Shown here: in pieces, positions 35,232-43,879 of the stretch
How the letters are laid out: each line of letters opens with the position of its first letter
Position numbering within the stretch: position 1 is the stretch's first letter
Assembly (NCBI RefSeq): GCF_014649955.1
Contig: NZ_BMUA01000010.1
Coordinates: 186,001 to 250,000, forward strand
DNA length: 64,000 nt
Direction of reading: 5' to 3'
Source: Streptomyces violascens
GTDB taxonomy: Bacteria; Actinomycetota; Actinomycetes; Streptomycetales; Streptomycetaceae
Position numbers and translations under genes: made by a program
The notes under the pieces: model-generated
Told to the model about the DNA's origin: nothing
The model's input: only the letters and a program-made list of their open reading frames with translations
The model's database searches: none

Positions 35232-35268
35232 GGCGGGGCGGGCGCTCTTCACGAGCACCCGCCCCGCC
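35232..35268. terminator. Shared terminator between convergent secreted peptidase genes
   Basis: GGCGGGGCGGG (35232-35242) pairs with CCCGCCCCGCC (35258-35268), with an inner GCTC/GAGC stem. It lies 16 bases after the S8 stop and 13 bases beyond the M28 stop on the other strand. Confidence 0.85.
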
Positions 35269-35281
35269 TCTTCGTGTCCGC

Positions 35282-36751
35282 TCAGCCCTTGAGTGAGCTC
35301 AGGTCGTAGGCGTACGTGCCGACGGCCTGCGCGATGACGTCGATGTTGAGGTCGAAGTACCTCTTGTCGATGTTCTTCAACGTGTCGCCCTTGGCGTGGT
35401 AGTTGGGGTCGAAGGCCTGGCCCGCCGTGCCGCCCCACTTCTTGGCCTGCTCGGGCGTCTTGATCTCCTCGGCGCCGGTGTAGGTGCCGCCGGCCGGGAT
35501 GCCGACCGCGATGAAGGGGCCATAGTCGGAGCGGCCGTCGAAGTCGTAGCCCTCGTGCTGGACGTGCCGCTTGTCGAGGTAGCTGTTGATCAGGCCCTCG
35601 ATCTGCGCCGATCCGGCGGGGCCGGGGCCCGCGCCCTTCTTGTCGGAGTCGTCGCCGTCGTAGACGAGCTGGGCGGCGTTCGGCGAGGCGATCATGTCGA
35701 AGTTCAGATAGAGCTTGATCTGCTTCTGCTGCTGCTCGGTGAGGTTCTTGACGTAGTGCTCCGAGCCGAGCAGTCCGAGCTCCTCGCCGGACCACCAGGC
35801 GAACCGCACCTTGTTGGGGAGCTGCCTCGGGTGCTTGCGGGTCTGCTTGGTCTCCTTGGCGAGCTTGAGCGCGACTTCGAGCAGGCCGGCCGAGCCGGAG
35901 CCGTTGTCGTTGATGCCGGGGCCGGCGGGGACCGAGTCGAGGTGGCTGCCGAGCGCGACCACGCTGTCCGGGCTGCCGGTGCGGGTCTCGGCGATCACGT
36001 TGCGGGTCTTCTTGGCGACGGCCTCGGTGGCCACGTCCAGGGTGACCTCGACCGGCCCCTTGGCGAGCTGCCCGGCGAGCGCCTCGCCGTCCGCGAGGGA
36101 GATCCCGGCGGCCGGAATGTGCGCGTTCCCCGGCTCCCCGACCGTGGCGTGCACCACGTCGGTCCCGGAGTGGTTGTAGACGATGACGCCGGCCGCGCCC
36201 GCCTTCGCGGCGACGGCCTCCTTCTCCTGGAAGGTGCAGCTGCCGCGCTTCACCAGCGCGATCTTGCCCGTGAAGGTGCCGGAGGCGTAGTCGTCGAGCG
36301 AGCAGCCCGGGGTGTCGTCGACCCGGGCCGCCTTCACCTCGGCGGTGAGCCCGCCGGCCGGCGTCGACTTGCTGAACTGGTAGGCGGCTGCGGTCAGTTG
36401 ACGCCCGCCCGCGCCTTGCACGGTCAGCTTCTGGCGCAGGGTCTTCGACTCGTAGAAGGTGAAGTCCTGGTACGAGACGTCGTACCCGGCCTGCTTGAGC
36501 TGTCCGTAGACATAGGCGGCCGAGGCGTCGTAGCCGGGGGTGCCTGCCGCCCGGTTGCCGCCGTTCGAGTCGGCGATCTTCTGGAACGCCTCCAAGTGGC
36601 GATAGGCGCTCTCCCCCGACGCCTCCTTGACCAGTTTCTTCGCGAAGTGCTGGCCGGGCCCCCCGCGGGCGACGGCGGGGGTCGCCAAGGACAGGATCAC
36701 CGGGGCGGCGGCGAGGGCGGCTATGGCCCGGACGCGGCGGGATACGGGCAC
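35282..36751 (-). CDS. Secreted M28 family aminopeptidase with PA domain
   Basis: 489 residues from a GTG at 36751 with GGAGG seven bases upstream; the frame is open further upstream but without such a site. The signal peptide (VSRRVRAIAALAAAPVILSLATPAVA) directs export. A protease-associated domain (KIALVKRGSCTFQEKEAVAAKAGAAGVIVYN) is inserted before the catalytic core. The two-zinc site is readable: GSHLDSV, NDNGSG, GEELGLLG, NFDMI and YHAKGDT. It resembles the Streptomyces griseus aminopeptidase group. Likely works with the convergent subtilase on extracellular protein. Confidence 0.95.
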   Translation of the reverse strand: MPVSRRVRAIAALAAAPVILSLATPAVARGGPGQHFAKKLVKEASGESAYRHLEAFQKIADSNGGNRAAGTPGYDASAAYVYGQLKQAGYDVSYQDFTFYESKTLRQKLTVQGAGGRQLTAAAYQFSKSTPAGGLTAEVKAARVDDTPGCSLDDYASGTFTGKIALVKRGSCTFQEKEAVAAKAGAAGVIVYNHSGTDVVHATVGEPGNAHIPAAGISLADGEALAGQLAKGPVEVTLDVATEAVAKKTRNVIAETRTGSPDSVVALGSHLDSVPAGPGINDNGSGSAGLLEVALKLAKETKQTRKHPRQLPNKVRFAWWSGEELGLLGSEHYVKNLTEQQQKQIKLYLNFDMIASPNAAQLVYDGDDSDKKGAGPGPAGSAQIEGLINSYLDKRHVQHEGYDFDGRSDYGPFIAVGIPAGGTYTGAEEIKTPEQAKKWGGTAGQAFDPNYHAKGDTLKNIDKRYFDLNIDVIAQAVGTYAYDLSSLKG

Positions 36752-37001
36752 GGGAAATCCTCCGGAATACGGTGTGGTGTCGCCGGTGATCGACCGGCTT
36801 GTCAGGACCGTAGCCAGCAAAAACGGCTCCGTGGGGCAATTCGGGGCGGATGCAACACGGATGCCATGGACTTGTCACAAGTGGGCAGGCGTCCCACACA
36901 ACGGACAATGGATTGGACAAGTCCGCCGGACTCCGACGCATCATGGGAGCGCCGGAGTCGTACAGGAGCGCGTGAAGCACGTGAGCACCAAGGGAGTCAC
37001 C

Positions 37002-38018
37002 GTGAGGGTCGGAATCGTCGGAGCCACCGGGCAGGTCGGGTCGGTCATGCGCAAGATCCTCGTCGAGCGGGCGTTCCCGGTCGACGAGCTGCGCCTGTTC
37101 GCCTCCGCGCGCTCCGCGGGCACGGTCCTGGACGGCGTGACGGTCGAGGACGCGTCCACCGCCGACTACTCGGGCCTGGACATCGTGCTGTTCTCGGCGG
37201 GCGGCGCCACCTCGCGGGCCCTGGCCGAGAAGGTCGCGTCCCAGGGCCCCGTCGTGATCGACAACTCCTCCGCCTGGCGCGGCCACCCCGAGGTCCCGCT
37301 CGTGGTCTCCGAGGTCAACCCGCACGCGGTCAAGAACCGCCCCAAGGGCATCATCGCCAACCCGAACTGCACGACGATGGCCGCGATGCCCGTCCTGCGT
37401 CCGCTGCACGACGAGGCCGGCCTCACCGCGATGGTCGCCACCACCTACCAGGCCGTCTCCGGCTCGGGCCTGGCGGGCGTCGCCGAGTTGCACACCCAGG
37501 CCTGCAAGGTCGCCGAGGCCGCCGACCAGCTGACCTTCGACGGCGACGCGGTCGAGTTCCCCGAGCCCGGCGTCTACAAGCGCCCCATCGCCTTCAACGT
37601 GCTCCCCCTCGCGGGCAGCATCGTCGATGACGGCTCCTTCGAGACCGACGAGGAGCAGAAGCTCCGCAACGAGTCCCGCAAGATCCTGGAGATCCCCGGC
37701 CTGAAGGTCTCCGGCACCTGCGTCCGCGTGCCGGTCTTCTCCGGCCACTCGCTCCAGGTGAACGCCCGCTTCGAGCGCCCGATCAGCGTGGAGCGCGCCT
37801 ACGAGCTCCTTGCGTCCGCGCCCGGCGTGGAGCTGTCCGAGATCCCGACGCCGCTCCAGGCTGCGGGCAAGGACGCGTCGTACGTGGGGCGCATCCGCAA
37901 CGACGAGACCGTGGAGAACGGTCTCGCGCTGTTCCTCTCGAACGACAACCTCCGCAAGGGCGCCGCGCTGAACGCCGTCCAGATTGCCGAGCTGGTGGCG
38001 GCCGAGCTCAAGGGCTAG
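37002..38018 (+). CDS. asd: Aspartate-semialdehyde dehydrogenase
   Basis: Makes aspartate semialdehyde for lysine, threonine, methionine and cell-wall diaminopimelate. 338 residues from a GTG at 37002 with GGGAG six bases upstream; a GTG seven codons earlier (36981) is less well placed. The NADP loop is GATGQVGS (7-14), the active-site cysteine is C123 in NPNCTT, and the catalytic histidine lies in VFSGHS. The aspartokinase gene is not adjacent. Confidence 0.96.
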   Translation: MRVGIVGATGQVGSVMRKILVERAFPVDELRLFASARSAGTVLDGVTVEDASTADYSGLDIVLFSAGGATSRALAEKVASQGPVVIDNSSAWRGHPEVPLVVSEVNPHAVKNRPKGIIANPNCTTMAAMPVLRPLHDEAGLTAMVATTYQAVSGSGLAGVAELHTQACKVAEAADQLTFDGDAVEFPEPGVYKRPIAFNVLPLAGSIVDDGSFETDEEQKLRNESRKILEIPGLKVSGTCVRVPVFSGHSLQVNARFERPISVERAYELLASAPGVELSEIPTPLQAAGKDASYVGRIRNDETVENGLALFLSNDNLRKGAALNAVQIAELVAAELKG

Positions 38019-38040
38019 CGCCCCTGGACCCCGCTGGTCT

Positions 38041-38089
38041 TCGGCTGCGGGCCGGTGGGTGCTCACAGCCCCCACCGGTCCGCAGCCGA
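38041..38089. terminator. Long terminator between asd and the DUF1203 gene
   Basis: Arms of 19 bases (38041-38059, starting TCGGCTGCGG, and 38071-38089) pair with a single G-U-type mismatch. It ends 3 bases before the stop codon of the convergent gene, so it serves both. Confidence 0.88.
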
Positions 38090-38091
38090 CG

Positions 38092-38589
38092 TCAGGGCCT
38101 GCGCACCTCGAACTGGAAGCAGCCGTATTCGACGGCACGGACGTGCACCAGGGCGACCTCCGGGTCGGAGAAGGCCTCGTCGAGGGCCGCGTCGAAGCCC
38201 TCCGCGGCGGCCTCCGGGAACTCGAGAAGCCGCCCCCCGAGAATGTGCCCGGCACGGCTGTAGCGCCGCAGGACCCGCAGTGCTCCCGGGTGCGTGAAGG
38301 GGTACGGGTCGGCGCCCGCCGGCCCGTCGCACTCCTCGGCATGGATGAAGACGGGCCCCTGCTCGTCATACGCACCCGGCGCGGCCGAGGCCTCGGCGGC
38401 CCAGCGTCGCAGCGGCGCGTACGTGACCAGGGCCACCCGCTCGCCCGGCCGGATCCGCCTCAGGCAGCAGCGCAAGGGGTCGCCGCCCTCGTGATCGATG
38501 TACGGGACGCAGGCGCGCCCGGCGTCGTCGGTGTCGCGGAGCTGCTTGAGGACGGCGGGCTCGATGGGGCGTGCCGTGTAGATCGTCAT
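38092..38589 (-). CDS. DUF1203 family protein
   Basis: 165 residues from ATG 38589 (MTIYTARPIEPAVLKQL). Family features: DDAGRACVPYIDHEGGDPLRCCLR, RIRPGERVALVTYAPLRRW, and the C-terminal HVRAVEYGCFQFEV. There are four conserved cysteines, CVPY, the adjacent CC and YGC. Function is not established for the family. It is divergent from the second pepN and convergent with asd. Confidence 0.82.
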   Translation of the reverse strand: MTIYTARPIEPAVLKQLRDTDDAGRACVPYIDHEGGDPLRCCLRRIRPGERVALVTYAPLRRWAAEASAAPGAYDEQGPVFIHAEECDGPAGADPYPFTHPGALRVLRRYSRAGHILGGRLLEFPEAAAEGFDAALDEAFSDPEVALVHVRAVEYGCFQFEVRRP

Positions 38590-38720
38590 GTCCCCAGCGT
38601 GGCCGCGCGAGGCCCTGTTCACCGGCGGAAAACGGACATCGCGCTGTGCGCGCCGTGCGTGCAAGGATGGCCGGAACGTCACGATCTGATGGAACTGAAG
38701 CATCTGAAGGAGATGACCGG

Positions 38721-41297
38721 GTGCCTGGCACGAATCTGACCCGTGAAGAGGCGCAGCGGCGGGCGGCCCTGCTCACCGTTGACTCGTACGAGATCGAGCT
38801 CGACCTGAGCGGCGCGCAGGAGGGCGGGACCTACCGGTCCGTCGCCACCGTGCGCTTCGATTCGGCCGAGGCCGGGGCGGAGACCTTCATCGACCTGGTC
38901 GCGCCGACCGTGCACGAGGTCGTCCTGAACGGGACCGCGCTGGACGCGGCCGCCGTGTTCCATGACAGCCGGATCACCCTGGCCGGGCTCGAAGCGGGCC
39001 CGAACGTGCTGAGGGTGGTCGCGGACTGCGCGTACACCAACTCCGGCGAGGGTCTGCACCGCTTCGTGGACCCGGTGGACCAACAGGCCTATCTGTACAC
39101 GCAGTTCGAGGTTCCGGACGCGCGCCGCGTGTTCGCCTCGTTCGAGCAGCCGGACCTGAAGGCGACCTTCCAGTTCACCGTGAAGGCGCCGGCCGGCTGG
39201 ACTGTGATCTCCAACTCGCCGACGCCGGAGCCCAAGGACGACCTCTGGGTCTTCGAGCCGACGCCGCGCATCTCCACGTACATCACCGCGCTGATCGTGG
39301 GCCCGTACCACTCGGTGCACTCCTCGTACGAGGGTCCGGCCGGGCAGACCGTGCCGCTGGGCATCTACTGCCGTCCCTCGCTCGCCGAGTTCCTCGACGC
39401 GGACGAGATCTTCGAGGTGACCCGGCAGGGCTTCGACTGGTTCCAGGAGAAGTTCGACTACGCCTACCCGTTCGCCAAGTACGACCAGCTCTTCGTGCCG
39501 GAGTTCAACGCCGGCGCGATGGAGAACGCGGGCGCGGTGACCTTCCGCGACCAGTACGTGTTCCGCTCGAAGGTGACGGACGCGGCGTACGAGCGCCGGG
39601 CCGAGACCATCCTGCACGAGCTGGCCCACATGTGGTTCGGCGACCTCGTGACGATGGAGTGGTGGAACGACCTGTGGCTGAACGAGTCGTTCGCCACCTA
39701 CACCTCGGTCGCCTGCCAGGCCTACGCTCCGGGCTCGAAGTGGCCGAACGCGTGGACCACGTTCGCGAACTCCGAGAAGACCTGGGCCTACCGCCAGGAC
39801 CAGCTGCCGTCCACGCACCCGATCATGGCCGAGATCAATGACCTGGAAGACGTCCTGGTCAACTTCGACGGCATCACGTACGCGAAGGGCGCCTCGGTCC
39901 TGAAGCAGCTCGTCGCCTATGTCGGCATGGACGAGTTCTTCCAGGGCGTGCAGGCGTACTTCAAGGCGCACGCGTTCGGCAACACGCGCCTTCCGGACCT
40001 GCTCGGCGCGCTGGAGAAGACGAGCGGCCGCGACCTGAAGACCTGGTCGAAGGCGTGGCTGGAGACGGCGGGCATCAACGTGCTGCGCCCCGAGATCGCG
40101 ACGGACGCGTCCGGCGCCATCGCCTCCTTCACGGTCCTCCAGGAGGCCCCGGCGCTGCCGGCCGGTGCGAAGGGTGAGCCGACGCTGCGCCCGCACCGCA
40201 TCGCGATCGGCTTCTACGACCTGGACGGCTCGGGCAAGCTGGTCCGTACGAACCGGTTCGAGCTGGACATCGAGGCGGCCGCCCGCACCGAGGTCGAGCT
40301 GCCCGCGGGCACGCCCCGCCCGGCGGTCGTCCTGCTCAACGACGACGACCTGTCGTACGCGAAGGTCCGCCTCGACGAGGAGTCCCTGCGGTTCGTCACC
40401 GAGCACCTGGGCGACTTCGCCGAGTCGCTGCCGCGCGCGCTGTGCTGGGCCTCGGCCTGGGACATGACCCGCGACGGCGAACTCGCGACGCGCGACTACC
40501 TGGCGCTCGTCCTGTCGGGCATCGCCAAGGAGTCGGACATCGGCGTGGTGCAGTCCCTGCACCGCCAGGTGAAGCTGGCCATCGACCTGTACGCGGCGCC
40601 CGAGTGGCGCGACGCGGGCCTGACCCAGTGGACCGACGCGACGCTGGCGCACCTGCGCACCGCCGAGCCGGCCGGCGACCACCAGCTGGCCTGGGCCCGC
40701 GCCTTCGCGGCGACGGCCCGCACGCCGCAGCAACTCGACCTGCTCCAGGGCCTGTTGGCGGGCACGGAGACCATCGAGGGCCTCGCGGTGGACACCGAGC
40801 TGCGCTGGGCGTTCGTGGAGCGGCTTGCGGCGACGGGCGTCTTCGACGAGCCGGAGATCGCGGCGGAGCTGGAGCGCGACAGGACGGCAGCGGGCGAGCG
40901 CCACGCGGCGACCGCCCGGGCCGCGCGTCCGACGCCGGAGGCGAAGGCGGAGGCGTGGGCGTCGGTGGTGGAGGCCGACACGCTCCCCAACGCCGTCCAG
41001 GAAGCGGTGATCGGCGGCTTCGTCCAGACGGACCAGCGCGAACTGCTGGCCCCGTACTCGGCGAAGTTCTTCGACGCGGTCAAGGGCGTATGGGAGTCCC
41101 GCTCGCACGAAATCGCCCAGCAGATCGCGGTGGGCCTGTACCCGTCCCTCCTGGTCTCCCAGGAAACCCTGGACGCGACGGACGCCTGGCTCGCCTCGGC
41201 CCAGCCGAACGCGTCGCTGCGCCGCCTGATCTCGGAGTCCCGCTCGGGCGTGGAGCGGGCCCTGAGGGCACGAGCGGCCGACGCGGAGGCCGCGTAG
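38721..41297 (+). CDS. pepN: Aminopeptidase N (M1 family), second copy
   Basis: 858 residues from a GTG at 38721 with GAAGGAGATG upstream. The GAMEN motif occurs in FNAGAMENAGAVTF. HELAH (299-303) with E322 in NESFA completes the zinc site in its most canonical form. It aligns with the 27122 copy along its length but lacks that copy's inserted segment. Both copies begin with the same PGxNLxRxEAxxRAxLLxVxxY pattern, so they are old paralogues rather than a recent duplication. Cytoplasmic peptide trimming is expected. This copy keeps the more usual WWNDLWLNES sequence. Confidence 0.96.
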   Translation: MPGTNLTREEAQRRAALLTVDSYEIELDLSGAQEGGTYRSVATVRFDSAEAGAETFIDLVAPTVHEVVLNGTALDAAAVFHDSRITLAGLEAGPNVLRVVADCAYTNSGEGLHRFVDPVDQQAYLYTQFEVPDARRVFASFEQPDLKATFQFTVKAPAGWTVISNSPTPEPKDDLWVFEPTPRISTYITALIVGPYHSVHSSYEGPAGQTVPLGIYCRPSLAEFLDADEIFEVTRQGFDWFQEKFDYAYPFAKYDQLFVPEFNAGAMENAGAVTFRDQYVFRSKVTDAAYERRAETILHELAHMWFGDLVTMEWWNDLWLNESFATYTSVACQAYAPGSKWPNAWTTFANSEKTWAYRQDQLPSTHPIMAEINDLEDVLVNFDGITYAKGASVLKQLVAYVGMDEFFQGVQAYFKAHAFGNTRLPDLLGALEKTSGRDLKTWSKAWLETAGINVLRPEIATDASGAIASFTVLQEAPALPAGAKGEPTLRPHRIAIGFYDLDGSGKLVRTNRFELDIEAAARTEVELPAGTPRPAVVLLNDDDLSYAKVRLDEESLRFVTEHLGDFAESLPRALCWASAWDMTRDGELATRDYLALVLSGIAKESDIGVVQSLHRQVKLAIDLYAAPEWRDAGLTQWTDATLAHLRTAEPAGDHQLAWARAFAATARTPQQLDLLQGLLAGTETIEGLAVDTELRWAFVERLAATGVFDEPEIAAELERDRTAAGERHAATARAARPTPEAKAEAWASVVEADTLPNAVQEAVIGGFVQTDQRELLAPYSAKFFDAVKGVWESRSHEIAQQIAVGLYPSLLVSQETLDATDAWLASAQPNASLRRLISESRSGVERALRARAADAEAA

Positions 41298-41303
41298 CGG
41301 TGT

Positions 41304-41345
41304 GCGGGGTGGGGGCGTTTCCCTCCGGGGCCGCCCCCACCCCGC
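41304..41345 (+). terminator. Terminator after the second pepN
   Basis: GCGGGGTGGGGGCG (41304-41317) pairs perfectly with CGCCCCCACCCCGC (41332-41345), 6 bases after the stop. Confidence 0.85.
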
Positions 41346-41505
41346 CCCGCCCCTTCCCGAAACCCGCCGGGGGTGCTGTACGCGAAATCAGCCCCTCCGG
41401 CGTTTGAGGAGCGGGGTCCGGGGCGGAGCCCCGTGCCCACCGGACGCATCTGTCGCCCCCGCCTGCCGGAGGCTCTCGGGATGGGGCGGGGTGGGGAAAT
41501 GAAAC
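41346..41505. repeat. Composite intergenic repeat (boxes C, A, B, C)
   Basis: Contains TCAGCCCCTCCGGCGTTTGA (box A, about 41390-41409), the palindrome-like GGTCCGGGGCGGAGCCCC (box B), and GGCTCTCGGGATGGGGCGGG (box C). The same three boxes recur at 46803-46920 and 49195-49345, and in inverted form at 48911-49060. Confidence 0.7.
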
Positions 41506-41550
41506 CCGCCCGGCGGACGGGCGTCTGTGCGCAACCGTGCCGCCGGGCGG
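41506..41550 (-). terminator. Terminator of the allantoicase gene
   Basis: CCGCCCGGCGG (41506-41516) pairs perfectly with CCGCCGGGCGG (41540-41550), 19 bases beyond the alc stop on the minus strand. Confidence 0.75.
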
Positions 41551-41569
41551 AAGAGGGAGGGACCGGGGG

Positions 41570-42730
41570 TCAGCCGGTCAGCTCCGTGTAGCGGCGGCGG
41601 AGTTCGGCCGCGCCCTCGGTCGTCAGCGCCCCGTGCAGCCGCATACGGGCCACCCCGCCGTCCGGGAACGCGTCCAGGCGGACATGCGTCGCCACCGCCT
41701 GCGCCGGCAGGCGGAACCGGTGCAGCGTGTCGGGCTGCAGACGCGTACGCGGGATGATCTCGAACCACTCCCCCGCCTCACCGTTGCGCCCGCTCAGCGC
41801 GACCCACCCCGCAGAGTTCCCCTTCAGGTACGCCGTGTCGATCTCGACCGCCCTGATCGCCCCCTGTGCGACCAGCCGGAACCGTACCCAGTCGTTGGTG
41901 TCGCGGACACGGCGACGGCGGTTCTCCCAGCCGTCGTCCATCTTCCGCGACGTCCCCGGCAGGATGATCTGCGTCGGCGAGGAGTAGAACTTGTCGGACG
42001 CGTCCTCGTACGAACCGCCGTTGACGACCGCCACGAGGTCGATCGTGCCCAGCGTGTCCAGCCACTCCGGGTCCGGTACGACCTCGCCGTGCACGCGCAG
42101 GCGGGCCACGCCGCCGTCGGGGTGCTGACAGAGCCGGACGTGGGTGTAGCGGCGGCCGGTGGTGATCTCGAAGCCGTTCTCGGCGTGGCCGCGCACCGGC
42201 GTCGGCGGGACGAGCTCGTCCCACTTCACGTCGTCGGCGAGCAACTGCTCGGGGCTGGGCGAGCCCTCGACCGCCGTCGCCTGCACGGAGATGCGCTGCG
42301 GATAGTTGCCGCGGAAGTGCGCCGTGTCGACGACGATCCCCTTGATCACGCCGGGCGCGCCGAGCCGTACGAGCGCCCAGTCGTGGTCCTCGGGCGCGGG
42401 GAAGACGTGAGTGGCGTCCACGCCGCGACGGCGGCGGGTCTCCCAGCCGTCCATGATCTTGCCCTTGTGCCCGAAGTGCTCCGGGTCGAACACGGCCCGA
42501 TCGCGAACGAGCAGGTTCTCGCGCTCGGCGAAGAACTCGTCGTTGGCGGCGATGACTCCGGCGCCGAGCCGGCGGTCCGCGAGGTCGACGAGCTCGGTGA
42601 ACGCGAAGTCGCCGGATCGGTAGTCGGCGTACGGGTCGCCGCCTCCATAGGGGGCGGCGTCATTGGCGTGCGGGACCGCCGCGGATGCGTGGTCGGCGAT
42701 GTTCTCGGGGGCGTCGGTGGCGGAAGTCAT
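41570..42730 (-). CDS. alc: Allantoicase
   Basis: Splits allantoate into ureidoglycolate and urea in purine breakdown. 386 residues from ATG 42730. Two tandem allantoicase domains are visible, each with a KMDGWE- or MDDGWENRRRR-type motif, an HDW or NDW segment and a HVRLxxxPDGGVARxRxHG repeat. The extra 40 N-terminal residues are low in complexity. No allantoinase, ureidoglycolate or uric-acid genes are adjacent, so the pathway is scattered here. The leader carries a palindrome also found before an EamA gene 3 kb away. Confidence 0.94.
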   Translation of the reverse strand: MTSATDAPENIADHASAAVPHANDAAPYGGGDPYADYRSGDFAFTELVDLADRRLGAGVIAANDEFFAERENLLVRDRAVFDPEHFGHKGKIMDGWETRRRRGVDATHVFPAPEDHDWALVRLGAPGVIKGIVVDTAHFRGNYPQRISVQATAVEGSPSPEQLLADDVKWDELVPPTPVRGHAENGFEITTGRRYTHVRLCQHPDGGVARLRVHGEVVPDPEWLDTLGTIDLVAVVNGGSYEDASDKFYSSPTQIILPGTSRKMDDGWENRRRRVRDTNDWVRFRLVAQGAIRAVEIDTAYLKGNSAGWVALSGRNGEAGEWFEIIPRTRLQPDTLHRFRLPAQAVATHVRLDAFPDGGVARMRLHGALTTEGAAELRRRYTELTG

Positions 42731-42755
42731 GACCCGACTCTCGCCCGCCCCACAC

Positions 42756-42803
42756 TCCACGTCCATCGAAAGTTTCCGCACAATACGTTCAGCAATAGTG
42801 AAC
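42756..42803 (-). promoter_or_regulatory. Leader motif and palindrome upstream of alc
   Basis: On the minus strand GTTCA-CTATTGC-TGAAC (42803-42787) is followed by AAACTTTCGATGGACGTGGA. The second part is shared almost exactly with 45812-45830, again below a TTCA/TGAA palindrome. It lies 26 bases before alc and 70 before the divergent aldo/keto reductase. The binding protein is unknown; the nearby LysR is a candidate. Confidence 0.5.
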
Positions 42804-42872
42804 ACTCCTGGCGCTCCTGGCAGCTTGCTGCCATCTCGGGGCGGGCCACCCTCCCGCTGCCAGACTCCCGCC

Positions 42873-43796
42873 ATGACCACGACCACCACCCCAGAGACCA
42901 TCACCGCGGCGGCCGCGGGCACCTGGCAGCTCGGCGACCTGACCGTCAACCGGATCGGCTTCGGTGCGATGCGCCTGCCGCAGCAGGGCGCGGCGTTGCG
43001 CGCCGATGCCGTACCGAGTGACCGCGCACGGTCAATTGCCGTACTGCGCAAGGCAGTTGAGCTCGGCGTCAATCACATCGACACCGCCGCGTTCTACTTC
43101 TCCCCGCTGCGATCCGCGAACGAGCTGATCGGCCGGGCCCTTGCCCCGTACGTGGACGATCTCGTCATCGTCACCAAGGTCGGGCCCACCCGGGTCCCCT
43201 CGGGCGAGTGGGGCGAGCACGCCAGGACGCCCGAGGCGCTGCGCGCGCAGGTCGAGGAGAACCTGCGCCAGCTCGGCCGCGACCACCTGGACGTGGTGAA
43301 TCTGCGCATCACCGGCACCGATTCCGTCGCCGACCGCTTCGGCGCGCTGGCCGAGCTGCGCGAGGCGGGGCTCATCCGGCACCTGGGCCTGTCGAACGTC
43401 GGCCCCGCGCACCTCGACGAGGCGCTGGCCATCGCGCCCGTCGTCTGCGTGCAGAATCCGTACGGCATCGGCGCGCCCGCGGCGCAGGAGGAGATGCTGC
43501 GGCTGTGCGGCGAGAAGGGGATCGCGTTCGTGCCGTTCTACGCGATCGCGGGAGCCGGGCGCGAGACGGGTGCGGGCGGCGCGGAGAGCGAGGAGGTCCT
43601 CGCGGTCGCACGCGAGCGGGGCGTGAGCGCGGCGCAGGTCCGCCTCGCCTGGACGCTGCACCGCGGCCCGCACATCCTGGCCATCCCCGGCACGGGCGAC
43701 CCGGCCCACCTCGTGGACAACGTGGCGGCGGGCGCGCTGCGGCTGACCGAGGATGAACTCGCCCGCCTGGACGCGCCGCACCCTTCGGCGTCCTGA
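42873..43796 (+). CDS. Aldo/keto reductase family oxidoreductase
   Basis: 307 residues from ATG 42873. Family features: GFGAMRLP near the start, HIDTAAFY with the catalytic Asp and Tyr, IVTKVG with the Lys, DVVNLR, RHLGLSNV and the NADPH-binding IPGTGDPAHLVDN. The catalytic tetrad His is replaced in this branch by an NLRI segment. A soluble NADPH-dependent carbonyl reductase of unknown substrate. It is divergent from alc. Confidence 0.9.
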   Translation: MTTTTTPETITAAAAGTWQLGDLTVNRIGFGAMRLPQQGAALRADAVPSDRARSIAVLRKAVELGVNHIDTAAFYFSPLRSANELIGRALAPYVDDLVIVTKVGPTRVPSGEWGEHARTPEALRAQVEENLRQLGRDHLDVVNLRITGTDSVADRFGALAELREAGLIRHLGLSNVGPAHLDEALAIAPVVCVQNPYGIGAPAAQEEMLRLCGEKGIAFVPFYAIAGAGRETGAGGAESEEVLAVARERGVSAAQVRLAWTLHRGPHILAIPGTGDPAHLVDNVAAGALRLTEDELARLDAPHPSAS

Positions 43797-43809
43797 CAGC
43801 AACACCCTC

Positions 43810-43855
43810 CAGGGGCGCGGGGAACTGCGCGACCAGCCACCGACGGCCTGCAGAC
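43810..43855 (+). repeat. Copy of the GGGGAACTGCGCGACCAGCC repeat
   Basis: Sits in the convergent gap after the aldo/keto reductase and reads CCAGGGGCGCGGGGAACTG then CGCGACCAGCCACCGACGG. Matches 11511-11553 closely. Confidence 0.75.
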
Positions 43856-43879
43856 GAATCCCCGCACCCCGCGGAGCGC

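Noticed and set aside
35205..38375. A 1056-residue minus-strand frame spanning the M28 gene, asd and beyond
   Set aside because: It crosses several genes in other frames and has low-complexity Arg/Gly composition without any motif.
43797..43879. Terminator for the aldo/keto reductase gene
   Set aside because: The gap is taken by a dispersed repeat and no convincing hairpin was found.
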